Positions 1 through 13,097 of a stretch of DNA of 64,000 nt are shown in pieces. The translations under genes were made by a program, and so were the position numbers. This stretch comes from Clitopilus passeckerianus (taxonomy: Eukaryota > Basidiomycota > Agaricomycetes > Agaricales > Entolomataceae). The notes below the pieces were generated by a model. It did not search any database. It was not told the DNA's origin and worked only from the letters and a program-made list of their open reading frames with translations. Where the stretch lies: contig CALYLX010000067.1 of the NCBI GenBank assembly GCA_944990035.1, positions 329,682-393,681 on the forward strand, in the 5' to 3' direction. How positions within the stretch are numbered: position 1 is the first letter of the stretch; every line of letters begins with the position of its first letter.

Positions 1-1406
1 CCTCAACGTCGGCAAATTCAACATCTTCGCTGCTCTGAGCTTTCCAGAGGCTGATCTCGAGCACCTCACAACCTGCTTGATCTTTTTCCTCTGGGCGTTC
101 GCTGTTCGTGACCCCAATTTTACGTCCCCATTTGTTCTTGCTGACCATGTGGTAGACGGACGACCTTTCGGATGAGGGGGAGTTCCAGTCGCAACCCGAC
201 CAGGTGCAGCACGGGCACGATATCTCGTGCAGCATACTTGACGACGACGATGCTCCACAGCCTAACTATCCTTACGCCGCAATGTTGTGGGAGTGAGTAA
301 CATTTTCTCGGAAGAAGTTTCAAGAACTGAACATCTCAATTTAATTCAGCTTGCTCCGTCGCCTAAGATCGACAGGCAGAATGGGGATGTACAAGCGGTA
401 AGAAACATGGGATTGTCCACCAGCTGAGATACTGACTGCTTCCGCCTTTTGCGTAGGTTCAAGCTGGCATTTTTGGACTTTAGTACCTCTCAGGTCCAGC
501 AATCGACCAATCGAAATGTCGACCGAATTCCTCCTGTCGAAGAATTTATTCTCATGAGGCGAAACACAATTGGTGCCGCTCTTGTGGAAGGTGCTTTCAG
601 GCAATTCAATCGCTTCGTTCTCCGAACTAATCCCCTCGATACAGCCATGGTTGAATATTCATTAGATCTCGATATTCCTTCCTATGTATGGGAGCATCCT
701 GTGATTATCGGCATGTCCCAGGCAACCACTGATATCATGACTTGGCCCAACGTGAGTTCTTCCGGACATCATAGAAACCTTCGCTAATCATTAAAATTAT
801 CTCAGGATCTTTGTTCATTCAACGTGAGTCTCCCTTATGAATTCGCTTAGAAAAGCTTTTCTGACAGGCTGTGCAGAAGGAACAAGCGGACGGCGACTAT
901 CAAAATTTGGTCTGCGTTCTGCAGCACGCGCATGGACTGGAATTGCAAGAAGCTGTGGATCTCTTGACCAAGATGATTTCAGACCGTGTTCAGGACTACG
1001 TCGAGCTCAAGAAACAGCTACCCTCGTTTGGCCCAGACGTTGACCCTGCGGTGCATAGATACCTCACCGCATTGGAACAATTCGTGCAGGGTACCGTGGT
1101 ATGGTATTACTCGAGCCCTCGTAAGTTACCGTATCTTTCCTCGGTCCAGGGTCTCTTTTCTGACATTCGTGGTATTCAGGGTACTTCCGCCACCTTGACC
1201 CTCGCGGAAAACCAGAGGTCCTGATCCACCTTTTCCCCAAATCCGATGCACCAACTTCCCAGCCAGTTGTCGTCCAGGAGAAGAGCCGCACTTTCCTCGA
1301 GCGCGAACTTTACCTACCAGCAAAACGATTATTGGGTGTATTCGTCAACTATGTTGCTATTTCCGTCTTTGGCTATTCAGTGTACAGGCTGTATGGCGAT
1401 TCATGA
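1..1406 (+). CDS. Sesquiterpene synthase (class I terpene cyclase), 5' truncated by the window edge
   Basis: Cyclises a prenyl diphosphate, most likely farnesyl diphosphate. Exons read as 1-103, 156-292, 350-397, 457-751, 806-823, 877-1120 and 1180-1406. The Asp-rich metal motif DDLSDE begins just after intron 1. The second metal motif NDLCSFNKE (NSE triad) is split by the intron at 824-876. The RY pair of the C-terminal cap (RYFRHLDP) follows the last intron. These are the hallmarks of basidiomycete pentalenene/protoilludene-type cyclases. The start codon lies left of the window, so roughly the first 60 residues are missing. The C-terminus carries a hydrophobic stretch (LLGVFVNYVAISVFGYSVYR) beyond the catalytic domain, which could be a membrane anchor. 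The neighbouring transporter, FAD monooxygenase and P450s suggest this is the core enzyme of a terpenoid cluster. Product identity cannot be read from the sequence. Confidence 0.88.
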
Positions 1407-2179
1407 TTATTCCCACCTATTTTATTAGATATTTATCAGTATATATATATATTCCTTCGATATTTTAGATCTAGATTAGAATACACGCGATTATTACTAT
1501 TTGCGGATATTACCCGTGACGATAACTCAATATGCTTATCGAGTCGCTCGTCGGTTATCTCGTGAGAATACAGCTGGCGGAGAAATTACAGGTACATCCC
1601 CTAGCTATTGATTCTTCGAGGTTGTGTAAAGTTCAAGCGCTCCGCCGTCTGGAACCCTTTGTGCTGGAAAGAAAAAGTGTGAATGTTCGATATCTTCATG
1701 TATGGGAGGCCTCAGGTTACGGTTTTCTGGGGTCGGCTATGCTTGCCGGTGCTACTAAGGATGGAAGCCACGTGGGACGGTTATCGCCGAATTCACGCAC
1801 TTTCACCCCGTCAGTTGTGAGAGGCTGGACCGGCGGCCGACCTGGGTGTATTGTTGGAGCTGCCATAACGTACTCGACCTGTGCTGTCGTACGTACTAAT
1901 GTTTACATGTCAGGACGTGATTAATCAGATGCGTCTTGCTTCTCGCCATTCCCTTCGAAATTGGCTGGACAGTTCGGGGCTTGCAACCTCCAAACACGCC
2001 GAGATGTGCGATTCGGAGGGATCAGCTGGATGATCATAAGATGAACGAATCCTTATGGTGATCTACGTATGCTCAACCTTCTGGCTCAGGCTCAACTTTT
2101 CTAGTTTCAAGACATCTATTCGGTATAAGAAACCAGCGAAAGCCAAACATAGTAGTATTAGGAATGTAATAGCTGCCGC
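1407..2179. other. Intergenic region, no supported gene
   Basis: AT-rich 3' flank of the terpene synthase, with a TA run near 1440. The open frame at 1532-1924 (+) has no recognisable domain and no intron context, and was not accepted as a gene. Confidence 0.6.
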
Positions 2180-4185
2180 TCATGCCTTCTCTTGTTGAGC
2201 TGACACCTCCGCGGCCCGTTTTCGTCGTTGTAGGATGATCAATGTCGTGGCGAAGCATGCACTTCCCACCATGCTCGTACACTGGGTAAATTGGCCGGTC
2301 ATTGTGAGGTAAAATAACGACGTAGAATCGAAGCTTACCCCGCAGAATACAGCCGGCCGCCACCACTTGAATTCTTCCGTGAGCAGCGCCCCACCAATTG
2401 GCGTACCGATAAGCCCGCCAATCCCTGTGCAGCAAATAAGCGTCAGCCCCGACGCCTGACAACCTGAGAGTCGTCGACTTACCCGAGAAGAAAAACGCGA
2501 TTCCCATACGTATCCTAGAAAGGCAGGCTCAAAGTCAATAGAAGTCATAAGGGGAACCGCGAAACATTGCCCACCCCAGCTCCGAGAGGTCGCGGCTCAA
2601 GACAACGAGCATTGGGCTAGTGAGACCGACAACTGAACGGAAAAAGCGGGTCAATGTTAAGTTTTCTCATATGGAGTGAGAAAGGGGTCACTCACAAGAA
2701 CCGGCGAAGAATCCGTAGAAGAGGGCAATAAGGACGACACCAGGAATATCCTTGAGTCCAATCATCCCGAAAATAACTGCAGCGCAAGCACCAGTGGCGA
2801 AAGTCATCATGTTAATGACGCCCAGCTTGTTGGCCAGGAATCCGGGCGCAATACGTCCAATGAAGCTGGAAAAGTTCAGGATAATGAGCTAGGTTACGTT
2901 CAGTTTGCATCAAATCGTCGTTGAATTGAACCTGAGTCCATACCGAGTAGAATGCAAAAGTCTCATTGAGCTTGTGCTGAGTAGCATCTAGTTGAAGATA
3001 GAATTGAGGGAAATAGAATCCGATGGAGAAGACCAGTAGTCTGCCCACGCCGTCAGCCCGGGAACGCCTTAAATCCACTGAAAACTCACCCAAGAGCAGC
3101 AGCAATGTAAGCACCATCCGTGGAGAGGGATTTGATAATCTTGCCGCTATCCTGGATCGGTGCCTTCTTGGTTGAAACACGTGTCCTCATGAGACAGCAA
3201 GCAATGAGCAGTAAACCTGCTTGCAAGCCCGCGCTAGCTCGAACGGTGTTTCCGAATCCAAGTTTGCCGAAGAGGTTGTTCAACATGATGGGGTGGATGA
3301 TCGCTCCAAACGAGGCTCCTGATGCAACGATAGTCATCGCCAATGCACGCTTTGTCGTGAAATATTGAGAGACGACTGCGACGCTAGGCACGTAGGTTAG
3401 ACCACCTCCGAGTCCAGCAGCGAAGCCTTGCGCAAGGAACGCCTAAAGACAAACCACGGTCAACGTATGACCTCAGTTTACAGATGGATGCAAATACCTG
3501 GTAATACTGCTCTGGTTTTGCCAGTGAGAGCATAAAAAGTGCGAACACAGTCAGAAGCGATCCTCCCCATAGCAATGGATAACTATTGAGCGACAATTAG
3601 CTGAAGTCTCAAGAGATATGGGGTCGCAAGTCTTACAAGTGGCCTCGATCAAACAGGCGGCCAGCAAACACCCCGCCAGAGATCAGGAGAAAGGCATTGA
3701 AGCTCCCTATCCACCTATACCGAATAAGTTAGTTCGATCTCTCCATGAGGCTGGGCTCGAACGTACGATATTGCGGAAGGTGAGGCAGTTGTTATATATT
3801 CGCGAACGTAGAAATCTGGAAGAGCGCTCAGTTATGCCTGAAATCCTCGCAGGTTGGCAAGGTTTACCTTGGTAGACTCCGAATGAGGATGTGTATCTAA
3901 TTGCCTGGTCAAAAGTGTTTGCCTCGTGGACAAATGTTTGACTTACCCAAAATTGCACACTTGAATCAGGAATGCGCCTAGAACTGTTATGGATGAGTGG
4001 GTTTTAGCATCGTTGCTCCCTTCTAGTATGTAATACCTACCTGTACACCAAGCCTGGAGGCCTCCATCTGGCGGTTGGCTGGCTGCTGCGGATGCTGACG
4101 GCTGTGGTGGTGCTGGTGGCGGCGAAGGGCTGGTAGCCTTCTCATCATGAGACTGAGAGGTTTGAGTCGCCGTTGCTGAGGACAT
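2180..4185 (-). CDS. MFS transporter, monocarboxylate-transporter-like (MCH family)
   Basis: Multi-exon plasma-membrane transporter of the major facilitator superfamily. After a Pro/Ala-rich cytosolic N-terminus comes the family signature PPDGGLQAWCTVLGAF. After splicing this runs on through NFGYTSSFGVYQ, a helix with WIGSFNAFLL, and GGGLTYVPSVAVVSQYF. The C-terminal half contains IGRIAPGFLANKLG and a GGLIGTPIGGALL segment near the end. The start was taken at 4185 because it gives a hydrophilic N-terminus directly before the PDGG motif. It sits between the terpene synthase and a P450, so it may export the cluster product or an intermediate. Fungal members are often annotated as monocarboxylate permeases, but substrates are mostly untested. 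Exons were joined by eye, so internal boundaries are approximate. Confidence 0.85.
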
Positions 4186-5524
4186 CGTTGAGCAGGCCAA
4201 CCTCACAGGTATTGGAAGGTATTGGAGGAAGAAGGCAAGAAGCAACGAGGGCACCCTACCAAGCTTCTTCTGCTCTAACACGATCAGTTGCTGGAACGTT
4301 CCGTGAATCCGTGAATAGCTCTAAGAAGCGTAGGGCCAACGGCAGGTCCATGCGCGGCGTCATTATCATTCCTTCACAGCCGGTAGAAGCTCTGCGACTG
4401 TATGTGGGTTGTCGTTGATCGTAGTAGGTCATGAACCTGACTGTTGCGGAAAAGGTAAACTTACGGTTTTGATGGAATGATCGATCAATGATCCGGCAAA
4501 TCTCGCAATCTGGCCCAATCGGCGAAATCAAGCGGATGCTTCTGTGAAGAACTTTCTGTGTTTGAATACAAACGGCAGAGCGACCGCTCGGATAGTCCGT
4601 ACATAGTTGTAACCTCCCTGGTAAAACTGCCAAACCGGGCCCCTGGCGGATTGAGACGAATGGACTTACGTCAGAATGCAAACTTTGAATGCTACGAAAT
4701 ATTTTCGGTGCTAGTTGTCTGCAGGAACAAGCGTACGAGATGGGGACATGGTGCTCGAAACATTCGGCTCCTGCAGGTTCATCGGTCAGCATGCACTCGA
4801 ACCCAAAAATACAGGAAGCATGCTGGGCGGTGCATGTCGCACGATGTGCACATCAAACTGGGCCCAGAAAGGCTTAGGCCGTTTTCCTGTGGAGTCAGAA
4901 GGCTTCATCAACCTCGGATTTCTTCAGATTCTGGCAGGAAATCGGGGCGAATAGCAAAGCCGTGAAGTCCTCCTACCTCATATCTTCACTGATTGATGAA
5001 GTGCTGACACTTCGAAGTTCTGGATGGAATCAAATCAAATAAAGCTCTATCTGACTGGTCCTCTCTTCGTCTTTGGCATCCCTTGGCTGTGTGAATACGA
5101 GTATATGGAATGGAAACACTGTTCACATGTGTTTACTGAGCCAATAGATGCTACATGACGACCGCTGTTAACAATGGTAGGGTTGATTTTCCCGGATCAT
5201 AGGCAAAATTGAACGACAGTGCGATTCACTCCTCCGTCATTGGTCACCCAGATTCCTATTGATGCTCCCCAATCTTGGACCCATTCCCACGCATTGATCA
5301 CCGTCAATCAAGTGTAGACCCAAACAGCGAAGAGAGGCAGCACCTCACCCGCCTGCCGCAGAATAGGGAAAAATATGCTTGACTTGTACGTACATCGGGT
5401 CGACAAGTGGAGCCCCTTTCGTTCGTTTCCAGCCCGGATGAAATATTAATGATAATAATGATAATGTTACAGTCCTTTCCTCGGAACTACTCGTCTAATG
5501 ATGTGGTCTACCATGCCAAATAAC
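4186..5524. other. Intergenic region between transporter and P450, no supported gene
   Basis: Holds the promoter of the minus-strand transporter and the 3' flank of the minus-strand P450. A 178-codon open frame at 4256-4792 (-) has no family resemblance and overlaps the transporter's promoter side. A short GATAATAATGATAATG-like repeat lies near 5448-5466. Confidence 0.6.
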
Positions 5525-7696
5525 TCAAGCCTCTTCCTTTGGCACACTACCGCTGATCAAAGACAACGCCTGGGCTGAACGAGGCTTCATGTCGAAATCG
5601 AAGTGGTCAGGAACCCTGTTACGAGAGGTGTCAGGCATTCTCCGTACGATAGACAGCGGATGGAATAGTACCTGAAGATAGAATTACTATAGCAAATTTT
5701 TGGTTCAATTACTTGGCCATCTGGCCCAGTTTTCTTGGTGATATCCATAGTCGCAAGGATTGAGACCATTAGCAACCAGACTGACGACTCCACTAAGTCG
5801 GCTCCGGGACAACGTCTGAGGACTGAGTCAATACCGTGTGCTGCACGATGAATCCACGATATGATCGTACCTTCGACCGAATCCAAAGATATAGTTGCGA
5901 GGGTCGCGTCGTTTTCTGAGCTCAGGGTCCTGGACATCTGTGAAGTGGGTGGGATCGAACGCATTGGGGTTCGGGAATAGAGTTTCATCGCGTAGAATGG
6001 CCCTGTGCCAAAGTTTAACCTCAATGCGGTAGGCTTGGGAAAGCAGATTCGACTCACCAGATGTTCGCAATGACCTATGCATTGAATTGAATTCAATGAG
6101 CAACGGTACCGAAACAGCCTGTGTGAAGACGTACAATGCAGTTTTTGGGGATGTACATCCCACGATAGACGTCCTCCTGAGAGGTATAGTGTGGCAAATC
6201 TGAACGTGATATCAGAGTTGAAACAAAGTTCCTGACACAGCGCGTGACTTACTTAGTGGCGTAGGGACGCCCCACCGCCAGACCTCGGACATAACCGCCT
6301 CGACTATGAAAATAACTCAATCAACGATGACGAGGAACAATAAAAGACCGTACCGTAGGGAAGGGCCTCTCTATCCCCGAAGTCGGGGAGGCGATCAGGG
6401 CCAACAACTTTGTCGATCTCGATTTGGGCCTTCCTCATCACCTCCGGATGCAGGGTCATCGCCAGAATGAACTGTGATATCGTGGTCACAGTCTAAATGA
6501 CAGGCGCGCAACACGCCAATATGAGCACATGGGTGTGGGTATTGAAAAAGTTAAACACAAGCTTACCGTGTCTGCGCTTGCGGCGTACATGGAATTGGCG
6601 CTGTACATGAGGTCATGCTCCAAATTTGCGTCAAGGTTTTCCTCCCCTAGAAATTTTGAGCAGAAGGAGGGCATTATTGTTCCTTCACGCTGAATGGGTG
6701 TCGTCAGACCCCTAAAGCAAACAAAAGAGGGACGATGACGTACAGCTTCAACCTTGGAATTCTCGAAAGGTGCACTAATGAACTCAGTCATCTTGGGTTT
6801 CCATATCGCTGCCTTACGTTTGAACCCTGCACCAGGGAACCAGCTCGGTATATGGCGAAGGAAAGGGAAGATGTCGACAGGCCAGATTCCGCTCCCTGCA
6901 GCGATCTCATTGGCGAGGATAGCCAGACATTCTTCCGCGATCATGAGGTACTTATCGTCGGCTGATTTGACCTTGTAACCATAGACGACAGCAAGAGTAA
7001 GGCCACCAGCGTACTTGCGGATGTCGGCTAAGTAGTTTGAGGGGTCCTTCATGAGTGCACGAAGGAAGACTCCTGTTTCGGATTCGATCATGGGGTGATA
7101 GGCAGGGATACTCCTAGGTCCAAGAGTTTGCTGGATGTATCGTCTCTGGCGCCTAAATGTGTCGTTGTACTTGGACAGAGGTACCTGCAGACGGGTCGGA
7201 AGTTGTAAGTGAGAGCATTTCGAGGCGGACTTACCATCTTGTCAACGCCACATCTAAGTTCAGTCAAGTTAGTCAGGGGCCGAAAGGGGTGCTGAAGCCA
7301 CTTACAGCGCGCCAGACATCTGCAGAGTAGGCCTATCAGAATAGATTGCTCCACGTTTTTCGAGTAGTTCATCTGCGGCTTCCGGACTGCTTGCCACAAC
7401 AATGTGCCAATCCAAGACCTGAAGGTGGCAGACATCACCTACGGTAACGAGCAGTTAGTTCCGAGAGGTCCAACGAACAGAAACAGCTACAGACCATATT
7501 TTCGTGACCACTCCGTGGCAGTGAGCCAGAGCTCTTTGATGGTGAAGTCAAGAATGTTGCCGACAATCGGAACCGGCCGAGGACCGGGAGGCAAAGGTAG
7601 CTTCGAGCGTGGCCGCCTCCAGAGCGCCAGAAGAGCAACGGTGGCAGCGGATACTGCTAAGGCAGAAAGCAGAGACTGGGGTATTTCGTTCGACAT
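5525..7696 (-). CDS. Cytochrome P450 monooxygenase (first of three)
   Basis: Microsomal haem-thiolate monooxygenase. The N-terminus has one membrane anchor (about residues 5-25) and then the proline hinge [15 protein letters not shown]. The K-helix EVWR (ExxR) is near 6290. The Cys-ligand loop, spliced across an intron near 5815-5870, reads FGFGRRRCPGAD and matches FxxGxRxCxG. The last intron removes 5608-5666 and the protein ends in KEEA. About ten short introns break the gene, so open frames are scattered, but the joined order matches full-length P450s of the OrdA-like group common in Agaricomycetes. It is divergent from the FAD monooxygenase across a 711-base gap, which suggests co-regulation. 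Likely role: oxidation of the terpene scaffold made by the upstream cyclase (inference from context). Confidence 0.88.
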
Positions 7697-8407
7697 ACTG
7701 AAAGATTCGACGATGGTGACTTAGAAGTTAGAGACTCCAGCGTTCTTTGATTTTATGATTCTTCAGACAACCCCTGAATTGGCTTCGAAGATTCCGTTTC
7801 CCCCATTTCCCTGAAAACGGAAATGGAAAAACAAGTGTTCACATACCGCAAAGGCACCGACCACACGGTCACAGTGGAACTGGTTTCAATGGATCTGGTC
7901 AATTCAATCATGCCTTGATCTTGCCAGAACTGTATACACTTGTTTGAAAAACCTCGGTCTCCTCAGATCTGCAACAACAGGCAACAACCGTTACTGCTCC
8001 GCTGGCCACTCCCGGAGGCAATCATCGTCGTTTCTATTCTCGAATACACAACCCATGAGCTGTTTCAACTCCAAGGAAATATCGGTATCTGGGTCATCAC
8101 ACGCCCATTGTAGGAGGAATTTTTAGCACCAGCCGCATCAGAAGCCAAGGAAGCCTTCGAATCCTGATGTCGATGTGGACAGAACCCTACATTGAGCCTA
8201 CAAGCCAAATCAGGTTCTTTCGATGATACTAGGGGTTCTGACTAAGATGGTATCACGAAGGTAGAGACGACATCGTTTCAAAGGATCGACCAGCGCCAAT
8301 TATAACGGAAGGGACGACGGAGGAAATATAATTCAGCTCACTCAAAAGCGTCTGTGGTCAACGACCAGTTGTTAACAAACTATCCTTGGCTTTCAACTAC
8401 ATCCTCA
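7697..8407. promoter_or_regulatory. Divergent promoter region shared by P450 and FAD monooxygenase
   Basis: A 711-base gap lies between two gene starts pointing away from each other (7696 on minus, 8408 on plus). No supported gene lies inside. Such a shared promoter would let one regulator control both oxidases. No specific operator was recognised. Confidence 0.5.
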
Positions 8408-10269
8408 ATGGCAACTTCACCTCGATTCCGTGTCGCCGTCAGGTAAGTCTAGCCACCGCTATGTAAATTCCCTTGCTGATCGATATGTCCGTAGCGGAGG
8501 TGGCATTGGCGGATTGGCTCTTGCAGCGTTCATTTGCTTCCACGCAAAGGACATTGCTGTTGACATCTACGAGACCAAGCCCGAGATCTCATCCATTGGC
8601 GCCGGTATCGCTATTTGGAAGCGTACCTGGCAGACGCTTCAAGACATCGGGCTTGAAGAAGAAGTCCAGAAGCGCAACCTTCCCCTGCCCAAGGATGGCG
8701 AAGGTGAGAAGGTCCAAGAGTGACGATGTGATCTGCCCTAACCTTCTTCTTTCCCCTAGTGCGTGGGCCTATCTTCCGGAAGGCCGATCAGCCTACGGAG
8801 GGCGTCGACTTCCACAACCATATGATGCCCTGTGAGTAGACATTCCGGCTTGCAACGTCACCTTCTAACCTTTCAACTCATAGATGGCCCCTTGACTGTT
8901 CCTCGACCAATTCTCCTCGACATGCTCAAGTCTCGCCTGGGTGATCTGTGCCAAATCTACACCTCGTCTGGCGTAGTCAGTTACGAGGAACTGCCAAGTG
9001 GTGGTGTCGAGATCAAGTTGAAGGGCGGAGTGACTCGAACTGCTGACCTGCTCATTGGTTGTGACGGTGTCCATTCTCCCGTACGATCAACACTGTTCAA
9101 GACTCTCGCGAAGGTGGACCCTTCGAAAGACTATACGAAGTATTGCGAGCCTAAATGGAGGTGCGTCTACGTTGACCTTTCATTCAGATGATCGGCGTGC
9201 TGAACGTTTTGGTAGTGGAACACTTGCGTACCGTGGAATGGTAAACCGCGAAGAACTGAGGAAGAAGAACCCAAAGAGCTTGGCTCTCGACCAGGCCAGA
9301 CTCGTACGTGTCCCTATATATCTACTTTATAGAGTCCCTCATATTGACATTGGTCTGTTTAGTGGTGCGGAAAGACCAAAGTGAGAGAAACCCTCCTTCA
9401 AACATCCATCATGCCTAACCAGTCATAGCATGCCGTAACCCATCCATTCGGTGACCTCGTCAACCTCGTCTGCTTCTTCAACGAGGAGGACGGTTTTGGA
9501 AAACTTTACACCGACCCCTGGACCGCCGACGTGGAGCCTGAAGAGGTCATTAGGTGCTACCCAGGCTGGGATCCTGATCTCGTGGAGGTCGTTTCTGTGA
9601 GTCTCAGCGAGTCCTTCGAACCTTAGCCGGTCATTGACAAGGATCTCTCGCAGATGATCAAAGCACCAAATAGATGGGCTATTCATGTCGTCGAGCCCCT
9701 ACCATTTTCTGTGCACGGGCATGTTGGCCTACTTGGTGATGCTGTGAGTCGACCTTTCTCGGATTGCGTAGCAGGAAAGGCTGACGATGGATGGCTTTAC
9801 CAGGCTCATGCAATGACACCCCATCAAGGTATCGGAGGTGGACAAGCCATCGAGGTGGGAGAACATTTGATGGTCTGATAGAGTGATAGAGCATTGATTG
9901 TTGAGATCCTAATCACAGGACGCATTTATCCTCGGACGTCTACTGGCTCATGAGAAGACAACCAAGGAAAACCTCACCAAGATTCTTGAGATTTATCAGG
10001 AAGTTCGTTTGGCACCAGCTCAGCTCGCTGCAGAGCGCTCTTGGAACAACGGTCAGTTGCCGTTTTGCCTACGGCATTTCATCCTTTTTGACACCATCAT
10101 AGGACTCCTTTACGACTTCGTTCACCCTGACTTCCAGATTTCAGATGATGCAACTGCGGAGGATCTCAAGCGTGTCGGGGAAGCCGTTGGAACTGCGTTT
10201 GCCTGGCTCGGGAAGGGAGGGTGTGATGATGAGTGGACGAAGGCTGAGGCTCTGATTAATAAGATCTGA
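8408..10269 (+). CDS. FAD-dependent monooxygenase, salicylate-hydroxylase-like
   Basis: Class A flavoprotein hydroxylase that uses NAD(P)H and O2. Spliced exon 1 (ATSPRFRVAV) joins GGGIGGLALAA, the FAD-binding Rossmann glycine motif. Mid-protein GCDGVHSPVRS is the DG motif. The late motif GDAAHAMTPHQGIGGGQAIE is interrupted by an intron after GDA, and its Asp contacts the FAD ribityl chain. About 450 residues, the usual length for the family, ending in ALINKI at 10269. At least seven short introns are needed. Its position facing a P450 in a terpene-synthase neighbourhood suggests scaffold hydroxylation or epoxidation, but homologues also degrade aromatic acids, so the substrate is open. Confidence 0.87.
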
Positions 10270-13097
10270 GCTGAAGATTGGCGCACATATAGATATATAG
10301 ACGTTCGTGTTATGGTTTTGAATGGGCTCCAATCCATTATTGTTGTCCTCCTTCACGGTTGCGTATGAGTGCTTTATTGGACGAACTCGTTTAACTAGTC
10401 AGGCTTCACTTTGTCAAAGAACCTACTACTAGGACATACTCAGTCCTTACATCATATCATCGACAAGAGTTCTTCTCAATGTTCGGACGTTGTTGAAGGA
10501 TGAGAGTTGGTTAGCGTTTCCTTAATATGAAAGCAGGCCTTTGGCAGGTCTCTAGCACAAGTTCCCACAGCTTCGTTGCCAGTGGCCTTAACAGAGCATA
10601 GCTGTACTAAATTGTGGTGAACCTTTTGGTTGGTACTGGTCGAAGAACTGCTTTGAATCTCTCGTAGGGAACAGGGATGGCCATAGGGGGTATGTTGTTG
10701 AATAACAGACGGCACAGGACACAATGTTGTTAGTTCCAACGTTACTGGTCGAACGAGCGTGATGAGGAATAGAAATAATCCCTGGATTCTCTGGTTATCT
10801 CTATTCCTTCATGGGAAAGCAACTGAAAGAAATCTGTTCAATGGTCACATTGACCAGCTGGTTAGCTTATCGCGCGAATTATTTAGCCGTTTCCCTTAGT
10901 ACTGCGCAATGACCTCACCACCATATCCACTTCAGCAATAGGCCTCGGCAACGACTGGTCGCGAAGTTGCGTATACACCTGAGTCTCAAGCACTTCCGGT
11001 GGTCTTTAAATTAATGCGGGAAGCATGAGATATGGAATTTAAGAACTGTGTATGCCTAACCCTCTATAGTAGGAACCAACGATTCTTTCGGCTCACTTCT
11101 ACTAGTATAGCGCAATTATGCGTCTCAGCGGTGAAGTTCCTGACGGAATAGACCTGTTCAGCTTAGCTATTTCTACCGTCAAATCTATCTAAAGGTACAC
11201 AGCCCCTCGCTGAGTCTTGATGATGTGACTTGGTGATACTGCGACTAACTCCCTCGTCCTTGAAGCTTGAAGAGCCATTGGTCAAGTTTTTTGCTTTTAT
11301 GTAGTCCAAGGAAGCATCCCACGGAGCTCTTAATTACCTTGAATACGTCTCCTTGTGGGTGTTTACCTGCCCAAATGCGTGATGGAATGCGCCCAGCAGG
11401 CAAGCCCAGCTGTGTTGACGGAGAAGGCCACCGGCCAAGCCTCTGCTCTGATTAGAAAGACACTTTTAGCATTTAACCCCCGCAAGTACTACGCCTCAGA
11501 GTACCATAAAGAGTCGAGATTACCAGAACATCCATTATGTAACTTTTCAAAACATTCGGGGCCGTTGGTTCAAGCAAACACTCAAGGCAGGATTCAAAGA
11601 AAGGCCCTCAGTGAAAGCTCGGATCAACGGAAATGTCGGCCCGCCTCCTTACAAAGCGCCTGCGTACTCTAAGTTCCCACGATTGCCACTAGGTTTCGGT
11701 CAACTTGAACTCTCTAATCGTTGCTCATAAAATACTATTCAGTGAGTTATATGCCTTACAAACATTGCTCTCGGCCTCAAGGAGGACTATAACTCAGATG
11801 AAAGGAATGGAAGTCACGAAGTGCGGCCGTTCGACTCTTTCCAAGCTCCTTATCCCCATGTTCGGCACCATCCTCAGTGGGCAGGATATTCGGGTGCTAT
11901 TTCACGAACGGCGTGCTTTACTTGCTACTAATTCTTATAAGTTTGTTGCATAACGCGTGGCAACCTTCTAGAAAGAGCGACAAGGAAGTGTTCTCCCTCG
12001 GCCCGACAAACTCTTATGGGACTAGTGCAGCGCCTCTCATCCCACAAGGAGTCTGCTGAGGGCCGAGGGAAGTTTGTGCGCTGCTTTCATGCCCTCAAAG
12101 AATACTATAAGCCTTGAATTTCCGGCAGCATCGTGGAAAGCAGCATGGAAGACAGCAGCAGCGCAAGTACAAGATGATTATCAATCACTTCTGATCTCCC
12201 TTTCGCGTTAGACTCTGTCCAAGACATCGCTTCTCAACATGTCAACTTCTTTGCCTCTCAGCCATGATCAAGTCATGATCTTCAGGCTGCCGACGTTGTC
12301 CCGGAAGAAAGAAAGAACCTCATTCTGATTAATCGCCACCTGCGGGATGATCTGGCGTTGGATCTTCCCGGCGGCCTTGACATGCGTATGGCTCAAAAAC
12401 TTGTTTGCTCTTTCTTGACGACGCCCTGGTGCAGTCTAAGAGCAACTGGCTTCAACGGATAGCTGGCAGATACTCGACGGAAAACATAGACAAGCGTGCG
12501 ACAATTTCAATCGCCAATTCAGAGGTTTCCACACACTCGGGACCACAAACGGGCCCAAGTTTGTATGGGACTGGCGACTCCAAATGACCAGGTCCGGGGT
12601 TGCTGGCATTTGTGCGAACTTTTCGAAAAGAAAGCAACTATTTGAAGCTTTCATCTTGAACGGAACACTGGCAAACCTTCAACTTTGGTTGGCTGTGCCC
12701 CACTGGCAGTCTGTCAGCAAAGCTGAGTCAATCGTCATTGAAGTCGCCATTACCGACGGTACACGATAGCTATCAGGCTCCACCTGATTTGAAGATTCTA
12801 ACAATAGACGAGAACATCCGAGCTCCGACTAACGGGATGCATGCGGAGCTGGCCTGCATCTCCAATTCGGGCGGACGCGCCTTATTCAGGCGACGCGATA
12901 CTGCCTTCGGTGACGTCGATCAGCATGGACCCAGAGCATAGAAAGGATTTTGAAGATACAGAGTGGCAGCTGATCCAAATGTCAACGGCGTATCGGAACA
13001 CTTGCCTTCCCTGAGATTCGCCAAATGAGAGCATACAACTGCACCCTTATATCAGAGGGGCTTCTAACGCGACTTTCTTCCAGTTCATTCGCTTGAC
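10270..13097. other. Long intergenic region with degenerate coding-like stretch
   Basis: No intact gene was recognised in 2.8 kb. Around 12290-12770 two frames look coding-like but are broken by stops: one reads NLILINRHLRDDLALDLPGG, another reads NFNRQFRGFHTLGTTNGPKF. I could not assign a family, and a decayed gene or element is possible. A perfect 11-base inverted repeat (11994-12004 and 12060-12070) lies upstream of it. Confidence 0.5.
13041..13056 (+). promoter_or_regulatory. TATA-like box of the second P450
   Basis: CCTTATATCAG lies about 45 bases before the ATG at 13098. The tandem paralogue has CTTATATATCCAG about 70-75 bases before its ATG, so the two copies keep a similar core promoter. 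Confidence 0.45.

Noticed and set aside
1532..1924. 130-codon open frame downstream of the terpene synthase
   Set aside because: No domain, signal peptide or membrane pattern; nothing like a partner gene of the cluster.
4256..4792. 178-codon open frame on the minus strand
   Set aside because: No family resemblance, no intron structure, Cys/Arg-rich composition typical of a chance frame, and it overlaps the promoter side of the transporter.
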